From positions 62,001-126,000 of the forward strand of contig CANMWT010000006.1 in the NCBI GenBank assembly GCA_947501635.1: a DNA stretch of 64,000 nucleotides, written 5' to 3'. Made by a program: the position numbers and the translations under genes. Source of the DNA: an uncultured Roseobacter sp. Its GTDB lineage: Bacteria; Pseudomonadota; Alphaproteobacteria; Rhodobacterales; Rhodobacteraceae. The notes under the pieces were generated by a model, which saw nothing but the letters and a program-made list of their open reading frames with translations, had not been told where the DNA came from and searched no databases. This document shows, piece after piece, positions 27,732-36,158 of this stretch. Each line of letters opens with the position of its first letter. Position 1 is the first letter of the stretch.

Positions 27732-27752
27732 CTTTCGGGTCCAAACCGAAAG
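27732..27752 (+). other. Leader hairpin upstream of rimP
   Basis: CTTTCGG (27732-27738) pairs with CCGAAAG (27746-27752). A second similar element, CCGGAAAG (27758-27765), could compete for the 5' arm. Confidence 0.5.
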
Positions 27753-27769
27753 TACCACCGGAAAGTTTA

Positions 27770-27792
27770 ACGGGCCGCGCGCCCGTTTTTTT
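27770..27792 (+). terminator. Rho-independent terminator or attenuator ahead of rimP
   Basis: ACGGGC and GCCCGT pair around CGCGC, followed by seven T. It lies downstream of the predicted rimP promoter, so it may be an attenuator. It would also end the upstream pip transcript. Confidence 0.75.
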
Positions 27793-27823
27793 GTGTCCAA
27801 GCGAAATGCTGAACGAAAGACCA

Positions 27824-28402
27824 ATGACCAACGACCTGATTGCCAAAGCAGCCATTGACCGCCGCATGGCCGAGATCATCACACCGGTGATCGAGGACAT
27901 GGGGTTCGAGCTGGTGCGTGTGCGTCTGATGTCCGGCAAGTCGACAACGCTGCAGATCATGGCGGACAAACCCGATGGCGGCATTGAAGTGGACGACTGC
28001 GCCGAGATCAGTCAGGCCATTGGTGCCGTACTTGACGTGGAAGACCCTATTCTGGACGAATATACGCTTGAAGTCTCGAGCCCGGGTATCGACAGGCCGC
28101 TGACACGTCTCAAGGATTTTGAGATGTTCGAGGGGTATGAGGCCAAGGTCGAGACCTCGGAAATGATAGACGGCCGCCGCCGCTTCAAAGGCGAGTTGGC
28201 CGGCGTTGAGGAGGATGAAGTCCTCATTAACGTTTCGGAGGGTACAATTGGATTAAAATTCGACTGGCTGTCGGATGCCAAGCTCGTGCTGACGGACGAT
28301 CTGATCAAGGAAATGCTGCGCCAACGCAAAGCTGCCGGTGCGCTCGACGAAACCAAATTTGACGAAATAGACACGGATATTTCCGCTGAGGGAGACCAAT
28401 AG
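27824..28402 (+). CDS. rimP: Ribosome maturation factor RimP
   Basis: RimP assists 30S subunit maturation. The 192-residue product has [18 protein letters not shown], the central [15 protein letters not shown] and the signature [20 protein letters not shown]-terminal acidic tail is common in alphaproteobacteria. ATG at 27824 was selected; an ATG six codons upstream (27806) is also possible. The stop abuts the nusA start with no spacer. Confidence 0.95.
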   Translation: MTNDLIAKAAIDRRMAEIITPVIEDMGFELVRVRLMSGKSTTLQIMADKPDGGIEVDDCAEISQAIGAVLDVEDPILDEYTLEVSSPGIDRPLTRLKDFEMFEGYEAKVETSEMIDGRRRFKGELAGVEEDEVLINVSEGTIGLKFDWLSDAKLVLTDDLIKEMLRQRKAAGALDETKFDEIDTDISAEGDQ

Positions 28403-30022
28403 ATGGCCATTACATCCGCAAACCAGCTTGAGCTTTTGCAAACGGCAGATGCTGTTGCACGCGAAAAGATGATCGACCCCGGTCTGGTGGTCGAGGCAAT
28501 GGAAGAATCACTCGCCCGTGCGGCCAAATCGCGCTACGGCGCTGAGATGGACATCCGCGTGTCGATTGACCGCAAGACGGGCAAGGCGACTTTTACCAGG
28601 GTGCGTACTGTCGTCGAAGACGAGGAGCTTGAGAACTATCAGGCGGAATTCACGGTCGAACAGGCCAAGCAGTATATGGACGATCCCAAAGTGGGCGACA
28701 CTTTCGTGGAAGAAGTGCCGCCAGTCGAAATGGGTCGCATCGCGGCACAATCTGCCAAACAGGTGATCCTGCAGAAAGTGCGCGAAGCCGAGCGTGACCG
28801 TCAGTACGAGGAATTCAAGGACCGTGCGGGCACCATCATCAACGGTCTGGTCAAGCGCGAAGAGTACGGCAACGTGATTGTTGATGTCGGCGCTGGCGAA
28901 GCCATTTTGCGCCGCAATGAAAAAATCGGACGAGAAAGCTATCGCCCGAATGACCGTATTAGGGTCTATATCAAGGACGTGCGCCGCGAACAGCGTGGCC
29001 CGCAGATCTTTTTGAGCCGTACCGCGCCTGAGTTCATGGCCGAGCTTTTCAAAATGGAAGTCCCGGAAATTTACGACGGCATCATCGAGATCAAGGCAGT
29101 TGCCCGCGATCCCGGATCGCGCGCCAAGATTGCGGTGATTTCATATGACGGCTCGATTGATCCCGTGGGCGCATGTGTGGGTATGCGTGGCAGCCGTGTG
29201 CAGGCGGTGGTTAACGAGCTGCAGGGCGAGAAGATCGACATCATCCCCTGGAACGAAGACCAGCCGACGTTTCTTGTGAACGCATTGCAGCCGGCGGAAG
29301 TTTCCAAGGTTGTACTGGACGAAGAAGCCGGAAAAATTGAAGTCGTCGTACCGGAAGAGCAGTTGAGCCTTGCAATCGGTCGTCGGGGCCAGAACGTGCG
29401 GTTGGCGTCGCAACTGACCGGTCTTGATATCGACATTATGACAGAAGAGCAGGAAAGCGCGCGCCGTCAGGCAGAGTTCGAACTGCGGACCAAGCTGTTT
29501 GTCGACAACCTCGATCTGGACGAATTCTTTGCGCAACTTCTTGTTTCTGAAGGATTTACCAGCCTCGAAGAGGTAGCCTACGTGGAACTGGACGAGCTTT
29601 TGGTTATCGACGGTGTCGATGAAGACACTGCCAACGAATTGCAGGCTCGTGCCCGCGACGTGTTGGAGGCTCAGAACAAAGCCGCGCTTGAGAACGCACG
29701 TGCGCTGGGCGTGGAAGACAGCCTTGTGGAATTCGAGGGACTGACCCCGCAGATGATCGAAGCGCTGGCCAAGGACGATGTGAAAACCCTTGAGGATTTT
29801 GCGACCTGCGCCGATTGGGAACTGGCGGGCGGATGGACGACCGTGGACGGAGAGCGGGTCAAGGACGATGGTGTTCTTGAGCCTTTCGACGTGTCGCTCG
29901 AAGAGGCGCAGCAGCTTATCATGACGGCCCGCGTTATGCTGGGCTGGGTTGACCCGGCGGAGTTGGAACCCGACGAAGACGTTGAATTCGAGGGTGAAGA
30001 GACGGAGGAAACCGAGGTCTGA
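28403..30022 (+). CDS. nusA: Transcription termination/antitermination factor NusA
   Basis: NusA binds RNA polymerase and controls pausing, termination and antitermination. The 539 residues show the N-terminal RNAP-binding domain, an S1 domain (GNVIVDVGAGEAILRRNE), two KH domains (GACVGMRGSRVQAVVNELQG and LAIGRRGQNVRLASQLTG) and two C-terminal acidic helix-hairpin repeats (DLDEFFAQLLVSEGFTSLEE and LTPQMIEALAKDDVKTLEDF). GGGAG ahead of the ATG is the ribosome site. It is second in the operon. Confidence 0.97.
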   Translation: MAITSANQLELLQTADAVAREKMIDPGLVVEAMEESLARAAKSRYGAEMDIRVSIDRKTGKATFTRVRTVVEDEELENYQAEFTVEQAKQYMDDPKVGDTFVEEVPPVEMGRIAAQSAKQVILQKVREAERDRQYEEFKDRAGTIINGLVKREEYGNVIVDVGAGEAILRRNEKIGRESYRPNDRIRVYIKDVRREQRGPQIFLSRTAPEFMAELFKMEVPEIYDGIIEIKAVARDPGSRAKIAVISYDGSIDPVGACVGMRGSRVQAVVNELQGEKIDIIPWNEDQPTFLVNALQPAEVSKVVLDEEAGKIEVVVPEEQLSLAIGRRGQNVRLASQLTGLDIDIMTEEQESARRQAEFELRTKLFVDNLDLDEFFAQLLVSEGFTSLEEVAYVELDELLVIDGVDEDTANELQARARDVLEAQNKAALENARALGVEDSLVEFEGLTPQMIEALAKDDVKTLEDFATCADWELAGGWTTVDGERVKDDGVLEPFDVSLEEAQQLIMTARVMLGWVDPAELEPDEDVEFEGEETEETEV

Positions 30023-30044
30023 TCTCAGACCTTGGGGTCTCCTG

Positions 30045-30665
30045 ATGGGTCGCGGTGGCGCTCCGAAAGACCGTAGCGACGGTCCTGATCGCAAGTGTAT
30101 TGCATCGGGAGAAGTGCACCCTAAATATGGGTTGATACGCTTTGTGGTCGGGCCGGAGGGCCAGATTGTCCCGGATATACTGGGCAAGCTGCCGGGACGG
30201 GGCATTTATGTCTCTGCGGATCGGCAGGCGATCGACAAGGCGGCTGCAAAAGGTCTGTTCGCACGGTCGGCCAAAGCACCGGTGAAGGTGCCGGATGGTC
30301 TGGCGGATGAGGTCGAGCGGCAACTGGCGCGTCGCGTGGTCGACCTGATCTCGCTGCAGCGCAAGGCCGGCAAGGCAGTAGCTGGCTTTGAAAAGGTGAA
30401 ATCATGGCTGCAGATGGAAGAGGCGGAAGTCCTCATTCAGGCGGTCGACGGTTCAGGCCGCGGAAAAACGAAACTTAGTACGCCGCACTACGGGTCGTAT
30501 ATCGGCTGGTTGACGGCAGACGAATTGGGTTTGGCTTTTGGTCGCCAAACTGTGATACATGGGGCGCTCGCCTCTGGTGGACTCACGCAACGTGTTGTAG
30601 AGGAAGCCCAACGACTTAAAGGCGTGCGCGTAAAAGAGGATGGCAACGGCCATTCGAAAGGATAG
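30045..30665 (+). CDS. YlxR-like RNA-binding protein fused to an L7Ae-like domain
   Basis: A 206-residue fusion. The N-terminal part is YlxR (DUF448): RKCIASGEVHP with the Gly-rich GRGIYVSADRQ. The C-terminal part (RVVDLISLQRKAGKAVAGFE, later LGLAFGRQTVIHGAL) resembles the L7Ae/L30e RNA-binding fold. The fusion is characteristic of alphaproteobacteria and sits between nusA and infB as usual. The exact function is unknown; RNA binding is expected. Confidence 0.87.
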   Translation: MGRGGAPKDRSDGPDRKCIASGEVHPKYGLIRFVVGPEGQIVPDILGKLPGRGIYVSADRQAIDKAAAKGLFARSAKAPVKVPDGLADEVERQLARRVVDLISLQRKAGKAVAGFEKVKSWLQMEEAEVLIQAVDGSGRGKTKLSTPHYGSYIGWLTADELGLAFGRQTVIHGALASGGLTQRVVEEAQRLKGVRVKEDGNGHSKG

Positions 30666-30674
30666 ACGAGCTTC

Positions 30675-33149
30675 ATGAGCGATACTGACGGCAAAAAAAC
30701 ATTGGGTCTGCGCGGTGGCGCGCGTCCGGGGAACGTAAAGCAAAGCTTTAGCCACGGGCGTACCAAGAATGTTGTGGTGGAAACCAAGCGCAAACGCGTT
30801 GTGGTGCCCAAGGCGGGTGCCGCTGCAGCCTCAGGTGGATCGAAGGCGCCCGTGGGCGACCCGTCTAAGCGGCCTGCTGGGATCAGCGACGCGGAAATGG
30901 ATCGCCGTCTGAAGGCGGTTCAGGCGGCCAAGGCCCGCGAAGCCGAAGAATCCGCGGCCCGCGAGGCGGAAGAAAAAGCGCGTGCCGAAGAGCGCGAGCG
31001 CCGCCGTGCAGAACAGGAAGCCAAGGAGCTTGAGGAGCGCAAGCGCGAAGAGAGCCTGAAGGCTAAAGCCGAGGAAGAAGAGCGCCTTAAGAAAGAGGCT
31101 GAAGCAGCGGCCAAAGCTGCCGCCGCACCAGTCGAAGAACCCGTTGTTCAGCGTCCGGCCGCGAAAGCTGCCCCTGAACCTGCGCCTCGCAAGCAGCAGG
31201 AGCGCGAGCGCGACTCCAACAAGCGTGGCAAGGGTGGAGATGACAGCCGCCGCTCTGGCAAGCTGACGCTTAATCAGGCGTTGGCCGGCGGAGAAGGCGG
31301 GCGCCAACGCTCCATGGCCGCGATGAAACGCAAGCAGGAACGTGCGCGCCAGAAAGCGATGGGCGGTCAGGTAGAGCGTGAAAAGATCGTAAGGGACGTT
31401 CAGGTGCCCGAGGCCATCGTGGTTTCCGAACTTGCGAACCGCATGTCCGAAAAAGTGGGCGCGGTTGTAAAAGCGCTTATGCAAAACGGCATGATGGTCA
31501 CACAGAACCAGACCATTGACGCGGACACCGCCGAGTTGATCGTTGAGGAGTTCGGCCACAAGGTCGTGCGTGTATCCGATGCAGACGTCGAGGATGTCAT
31601 CAAAGAGATCGAAGACGACGAGAAAGACCTCGAAACGCGGCCGCCGGTTATCACCATTATGGGCCACGTGGACCACGGCAAGACATCGCTTCTTGATGCG
31701 ATCCGGAATGCCAAGGTTGTGGCCGGCGAAGCAGGCGGTATCACCCAGCACATTGGCGCCTATCAGGTAAAAACCGACGGTGGGCAAGTTTTGAGCTTCC
31801 TTGATACGCCGGGCCACGCTGCGTTTACCTCCATGCGGTCGCGCGGTGCACAGGTTACGGATATCGTGGTTCTGGTTGTCGCAGCGGATGATGCTGTCAT
31901 GCCGCAGACAATCGAGGCGATTAACCACGCCAAGGCTGCAGGTGTGCCGATGATCGTGGCGATCAACAAGATTGACCGCCCCGCCGCAGACCCCAACAAG
32001 GTGCGTACCGACCTTTTGCAACACGAAGTGATCGTTGAGCAAATGTCCGGCGACGTGCAGGATGTCGAAGTTTCGGCCATCACCGGTCAGGGTCTGGACG
32101 AGTTGCTGGAGGCGATTGCGCTGCAGGCGGAAATCCTCGAACTCAAGGCGAACCCGGACCGTGCGGCCGTTGGCGCTGTCATCGAGGCGCAGCTTGATGT
32201 GGGCCGCGGCCCGGTTGCGACGGTTCTGGTTCAGAACGGTACGCTGCGTCAGGGTGATATCTTTGTGGTTGGTGAGCAGTACGGCAAGGTGCGCGCACTT
32301 ATCAACGACAAGGGTGAGCGAGTGAAAGAGGCCGGACCGTCCGTGCCTGTCGAAGTTCTTGGTCTGAACGGTACGCCCGAAGCGGGTGACGTCCTCAACG
32401 TGACCGAGACCGAAGCGCAGGCGCGCGAGATCGCGGAGTATCGCGAGAAGGCGGCCAAGGACAAGCGTGCGGCAGCAGGTGCGGCAACAACCCTTGAGCA
32501 ATTGATGGCCAACGCGAAAGCCGATGAAAACGTCAGCGAGTTGCCCATTCTGGTCAAAGCGGATGTTCAGGGCTCGGCCGAGGCGATTGTTCAGGCCATG
32601 GAGAAAATTGGCAACGACGAAGTACGCGTGCGCGTGCTGCATTCCGGTGTCGGGGCGATCACCGAGACTGATGTTGGCCTTGCCGAAGCTTCGGGTGCGC
32701 CCATCATGGGCTTCAACGTAAGGGCGAATGCCTCAGCGCGGAATACGGCCAATCAAAAGGGTGTCGAAATCCGGTACTATTCTGTGATCTACGACCTTGT
32801 CGATGATGTGAAGGCTGCTGCTTCGGGTTTGCTGTCGGCGGAAATCCGCGAAAACTTTATCGGCTACGCCACGATCAAAGAGGTTTTCAAGGTTACAGGC
32901 GTCGGAAAAGTTGCCGGTTGTCTTGTCACCGAGGGTGTTGCGCGCCGCTCTGCGGGCGTGCGCCTGCTACGCGACAACGTGGTGATCCACGAAGGAACGC
33001 TGAAAACTCTCAAGCGCTTCAAAGACGAAGTTGCCGAAGTTCAGTCTGGTCAGGAATGCGGTATGGCGTTTGAAAACTACGACGATATTCGCGCTGACGA
33101 CGTGATCGAAATCTTCGAGCGCGAAGAAATCACACGCACGTTGACGTGA
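30675..33149 (+). CDS. infB: Translation initiation factor IF-2
   Basis: IF-2 positions initiator tRNA on the 30S subunit using GTP. It has 824 residues: an N-terminal IF2_assoc segment ([20 protein letters not shown]), then a long charged Glu/Ala/Arg helical linker at ~residues 70-200. The GTPase domain carries [25 protein letters not shown] and AINKIDRP. Domains II-IV follow, ending in EREEITRTL. It is the last gene of the operon, with a strong terminator following. Confidence 0.97.
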   Translation: MSDTDGKKTLGLRGGARPGNVKQSFSHGRTKNVVVETKRKRVVVPKAGAAAASGGSKAPVGDPSKRPAGISDAEMDRRLKAVQAAKAREAEESAAREAEEKARAEERERRRAEQEAKELEERKREESLKAKAEEEERLKKEAEAAAKAAAAPVEEPVVQRPAAKAAPEPAPRKQQERERDSNKRGKGGDDSRRSGKLTLNQALAGGEGGRQRSMAAMKRKQERARQKAMGGQVEREKIVRDVQVPEAIVVSELANRMSEKVGAVVKALMQNGMMVTQNQTIDADTAELIVEEFGHKVVRVSDADVEDVIKEIEDDEKDLETRPPVITIMGHVDHGKTSLLDAIRNAKVVAGEAGGITQHIGAYQVKTDGGQVLSFLDTPGHAAFTSMRSRGAQVTDIVVLVVAADDAVMPQTIEAINHAKAAGVPMIVAINKIDRPAADPNKVRTDLLQHEVIVEQMSGDVQDVEVSAITGQGLDELLEAIALQAEILELKANPDRAAVGAVIEAQLDVGRGPVATVLVQNGTLRQGDIFVVGEQYGKVRALINDKGERVKEAGPSVPVEVLGLNGTPEAGDVLNVTETEAQAREIAEYREKAAKDKRAAAGAATTLEQLMANAKADENVSELPILVKADVQGSAEAIVQAMEKIGNDEVRVRVLHSGVGAITETDVGLAEASGAPIMGFNVRANASARNTANQKGVEIRYYSVIYDLVDDVKAAASGLLSAEIRENFIGYATIKEVFKVTGVGKVAGCLVTEGVARRSAGVRLLRDNVVIHEGTLKTLKRFKDEVAEVQSGQECGMAFENYDDIRADDVIEIFEREEITRTLT

Positions 33150-33178
33150 TGTAACGCTCTGATTGAAAATAAAAAAAA

Positions 33179-33204
33179 GGGGTCGCTTTATGCGGCCCCT
33201 TTTT
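33179..33204 (+). terminator. Rho-independent terminator of the rimP-infB operon
   Basis: GGGGTCGC and GCGGCCCC pair (one G-U) around TTTAT, followed by five T and preceded by a run of A. It begins 30 bases after the infB stop. Confidence 0.88.
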
Positions 33205-33230
33205 GTTTTCTGCGAATGTGAAAGCGTGTT

Positions 33231-33365
33231 TCAGGCAGCTTTTGTCACCGGCTGACCTGCATATGTTGACTTGTCCAATTGAACAACAATACGTCCGTCT
33301 GGCAATGCGCGGACGTATGTTCCTTGGATAGATATAGCACTTCCCACCGCGATGGTTCGCAACAT
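33231..33365 (-). CDS. Predicted 44-residue protein, unknown function
   Basis: The product begins MLRTIAVGSAISIQGTYVRA and ends STYAGQPVTKAA. A strong GGGGAGG lies six bases ahead of the ATG, which is unusual for a chance ORF. A basic, Val/Ile-rich beta-prone composition with LPDGRIVVQLD looks like a small beta-barrel fragment. It is convergent with infB, about 26 bases from the infB terminator, whose A-rich upstream flank may let it serve both strands. I do not recognise the family. Confidence 0.6.
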   Translation of the reverse strand: MLRTIAVGSAISIQGTYVRALPDGRIVVQLDKSTYAGQPVTKAA

Positions 33366-33483
33366 GTCGGTCCTCCCCAGGAATATGACATGGCGGCATC
33401 TTAAAACATTCAGTTCAAATCTTCCAGATCAAACGAACCAATATTCAATTATTGTCCAGAATTTGGAAACAATATAACCGAGA

Positions 33484-33882
33484 TCATAAAAGATCGCGCA
33501 AAACGGGTATCAGCGGGATATCAGCTGCAGGCATGGGGTAATTTTTCAAATCGTTCGCCCGAACCCATTTCAACGACTGGTTTTCGCGCGAAACGGGTGT
33601 CCCCTCCCACTTTCGACAGGCAAACAGCGGCATCAGGAGGTGAAAGCTTTCATAACTGTGGCTGGCGAAAGTCAGTGGCGCGAGACAGGATTGCCACGTG
33701 TTGATCCCCAGCTCTTCTTCCAACTCGCGGATCAACGCGACTTCCGGTGTTTCGCCATTTTCGACTTTGCCACCGGGAAATTCCCACAATCCGGCCATAG
33801 ATTTCCCCTCGGGCCGTTGTGCGAGCAGAACGCGGCCGTCGACGTCAATCAACGCGACAGCAGAAACAAGAACGGTTTTCAT
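33484..33882 (-). CDS. mutT: 8-oxo-dGTP diphosphatase (MutT-like NUDIX)
   Basis: A 132-residue NUDIX enzyme that removes mutagenic 8-oxo-dGTP. The box is GGKVENGETPEVALIRELEE followed by ELGI, preceded by MAGLWEFPGG as in MutT. The C-terminal LKWVRANDLKNYPMPAADIP is also MutT-like. The start at 33882 follows AAGGCAG; upstream in-frame codons overlap argJ. It lies 19 bases downstream of argJ on the same strand and is probably cotranscribed, as in other alphaproteobacteria. Confidence 0.9.
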   Translation of the reverse strand: MKTVLVSAVALIDVDGRVLLAQRPEGKSMAGLWEFPGGKVENGETPEVALIRELEEELGINTWQSCLAPLTFASHSYESFHLLMPLFACRKWEGTPVSRENQSLKWVRANDLKNYPMPAADIPLIPVLRDLL

Positions 33883-33901
33883 CCGGATCTGCCTTTGCCT
33901 G

Positions 33902-35128
33902 TCACGAGCGGTAATCCGCGTTGATGTCGATGTAGCCATGGGTCAGATCGCAGGTCCAAACCGTCGCAGAACCCGGTCCGATCCCGATATCGACGCTTAT
34001 CAAGATGTTTTCACCTTTCATGTGTTCGGCGGCATCCGCCTCGCGGTAGTCAGGGCTGACCCACCCCTTTTCAGCCACGACAACGTCGCCAAAACGGATC
34101 GACAACAGATCTCGGTCTGCAGCGGCACCGGACTTTCCGACCGCCATGACCACACGACCCCAGTTGGGGTCTTCACCTGCGATCGCCGTCTTGATCAACG
34201 GGGAGTTCGCAATGGACATCGCGTGGGTCTTTGCATCCTTGTCTGATGCCGCGCCTGACACACAGATTTCAACGAACTTCGTAGCGCCTTCGCCGTCCTT
34301 GACCACCAGATGCGCAAGTTCCAGCATAACGGACCGTATCGCGGCGCTGAACTCCGGGTGATCCGTCACGTCGACGCCGGATGCCCCTGTTGCAGCCACG
34401 ATCAAACTGTCCGATGTCGATGTATCGCTATCCACCGTGATGGCGTTGAAGGTCGTATTGCAATGCTCGGATACGATGCCCTGCAGCGCCTGCTGGCCAA
34501 TCTGCGCATCGGTAAACACATAAACCAGCATGGTGGCCATATCCGGAGCGATCATCCCCGATCCCTTTGCGATGCCCGAGATTTTGACCGGTTTGCCGTC
34601 GATCATGAATTCGGCGCTGGCACCCTTTGCAAAGGTATCCGTGGTCATAATCGCCCGCGCCGCGGTTTCGATACCAGTAGGGTCCAGCGTGTCATTCAAG
34701 GTTGTAAGGTGCTGTGTGACACGCTCGTGGGGAAGCGGTTCGCCGATCACACCGGTAGAGGAGGTAAACACCCGCGCTTCGGGCACGCCGCAGGCGGCAG
34801 CCGTAGCGTGGGTTATCGCGGCGACGGCCTCCTGACCGTTGCGGCCCGTGAAGGCATTGGCATTGCCGGAATTGACCAGAATGGCCGCGCCCTGGTCTGA
34901 TGGGCCGCCCAGTTTCTCCTGACAGTCAAGCACCGGTGCTGCACGCGTGGCCGACCGGGTGAAAACACCCGCGATGGCAGTGCCCGGGATGCATTTGGCA
35001 AGCATCACATCGGGACGACCTTGATAGCGTACACCAGCAGCCACGGTTGAGAAGGCCACACCTTCGATGACCGGCAAGTGCGGGAAAGCCGCAGGTGCCA
35101 GCGGGGATACGGCGGTCGTCTTCGCCAT
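33902..35128 (-). CDS. argJ: Bifunctional glutamate N-acetyltransferase / amino-acid acetyltransferase
   Basis: ArgJ recycles the acetyl group in arginine synthesis by transferring it from N-acetylornithine to glutamate. The 408-residue precursor self-cleaves before Thr in the KGSGMIAPDMATML motif, which is present here. SGNANAFTGRNG and EDPNWGRVVMAVGKSGA are typical. Monofunctional and bifunctional forms cannot be told apart by eye. The gene starts three bases after the ppiC stop, so the run ppiC-argJ-mutT is probably an operon. Confidence 0.95.
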   Translation of the reverse strand: MAKTTAVSPLAPAAFPHLPVIEGVAFSTVAAGVRYQGRPDVMLAKCIPGTAIAGVFTRSATRAAPVLDCQEKLGGPSDQGAAILVNSGNANAFTGRNGQEAVAAITHATAAACGVPEARVFTSSTGVIGEPLPHERVTQHLTTLNDTLDPTGIETAARAIMTTDTFAKGASAEFMIDGKPVKISGIAKGSGMIAPDMATMLVYVFTDAQIGQQALQGIVSEHCNTTFNAITVDSDTSTSDSLIVAATGASGVDVTDHPEFSAAIRSVMLELAHLVVKDGEGATKFVEICVSGAASDKDAKTHAMSIANSPLIKTAIAGEDPNWGRVVMAVGKSGAAADRDLLSIRFGDVVVAEKGWVSPDYREADAAEHMKGENILISVDIGIGPGSATVWTCDLTHGYIDINADYRS

Positions 35129-35131
35129 GTT

Positions 35132-35983
35132 CTACTCCAGAAGTTCGCGTTGGGTCAGAACCGCAGGATCAATACCTTCAATTTCCGGAATAACGACGTC
35201 TTGCCCCTCAACAGAGCCTGTTATGATCTCGCGGGCGGCTTCGTTGCGCAAACCTGTCAACAACTCTTCGCGCATGTCATCCAAGGTTGGCACCGCCTGC
35301 TTACGGGCATCGTTCAGGATGATGACGTGCCACCCGAACTGCGTCTCAATGGGGCTTGAAACCTCACCGACCTCCAACGCGATGACGGCTGCTTCAAAGC
35401 TGGGCACCATCATGCCGCTGCCGAACCAGCCCAGTTCTCCACCGTTCGGGCCGGAAGGGCCGGTTGACTTCTCGCGCGCAACATCCGCGAAGTTGGCTCC
35501 CGCATCAAGTTCTGCCTTGATCGCCAGTGCTTCCTCTTCTGAAGTGACCAGAATATGCGACGCGTTGTATTCTTCCTGTGGTTCCACGTTTGCAAATTGC
35601 GCGTCATAGGCAGCTTGCACATCTTCTTCTGTTACGGCGTCCATCAAAGCCGCCTCAATTGCTTCGCCTGCCTTCAGCGACCGCTCCTCATTCTCAAGTG
35701 TCAAAGCCACCAAAGCAGGCAGATCGTCAATTTGCTGTGACAGTGCCGTTTGCTGGATCAACTGCTGCAGAATACCGTTGTACAGGTCCTGTGGATCGGC
35801 TGAATTGAACTGCTCGGGCAAAGTCGCGCGCGCAGCAATCAGATGACCCAGAGTGATATCTTCGCCGTTCACGGTTGCAACGACGGTGTCGCCGGTGATT
35901 TCAGTAGCATCCTGCGCGCCAAGCGGGCCGGACAGGCTGACCGAAAGCAGGGCAGCCGCGATAAGAGTGAGATGTTTTTGCAT
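35132..35983 (-). CDS. Peptidyl-prolyl cis-trans isomerase, parvulin type, exported
   Basis: A 283-residue periplasmic foldase with a signal peptide (LIAAALLSVSLSGPLGAQ). A SurA/PpiD-like N-terminal helical region precedes one parvulin domain: ASHILVTSEEEALAIKAELD, then FADVAREKSTGPSGPNGGEL and LGWFGSGMMVPSFEAAV, with FGWHVIILND at its end. It probably helps fold outer-membrane or secreted proteins. It is divergent from secA, a fitting functional neighbour. Confidence 0.92.
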   Translation of the reverse strand: MQKHLTLIAAALLSVSLSGPLGAQDATEITGDTVVATVNGEDITLGHLIAARATLPEQFNSADPQDLYNGILQQLIQQTALSQQIDDLPALVALTLENEERSLKAGEAIEAALMDAVTEEDVQAAYDAQFANVEPQEEYNASHILVTSEEEALAIKAELDAGANFADVAREKSTGPSGPNGGELGWFGSGMMVPSFEAAVIALEVGEVSSPIETQFGWHVIILNDARKQAVPTLDDMREELLTGLRNEAAREIITGSVEGQDVVIPEIEGIDPAVLTQRELLE

Positions 35984-36022
35984 GGATCGGTCCTATGAAG
36001 GGGTGCGCTACAGGGCGCGACA

Positions 36023-36051
36023 TTGACACGGTTTGGCGCGACCCTTACATC
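36023..36051 (+). promoter_or_regulatory. Predicted sigma-70 promoter of secA
   Basis: TTGACA and TACATC are separated by 17 bases, about 108 bases ahead of the secA ATG, in the ppiC-secA divergent region. Confidence 0.6.
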
Positions 36052-36158
36052 GCGCGTGTAGCGCTGCAAGAGTGTGGCGTTCAAATACTTTCTATGGGCT
36101 GCGTTGCGGACGAGCAAGCAGATCAGCGCCTGACCCTAATACTTCGGCTGGAGAACGC

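Noticed and set aside
30831-32642. 603-codon minus-strand frame opposite infB
   Set aside because: Created by codon bias of IF-2; no ribosome site or protein-family features.
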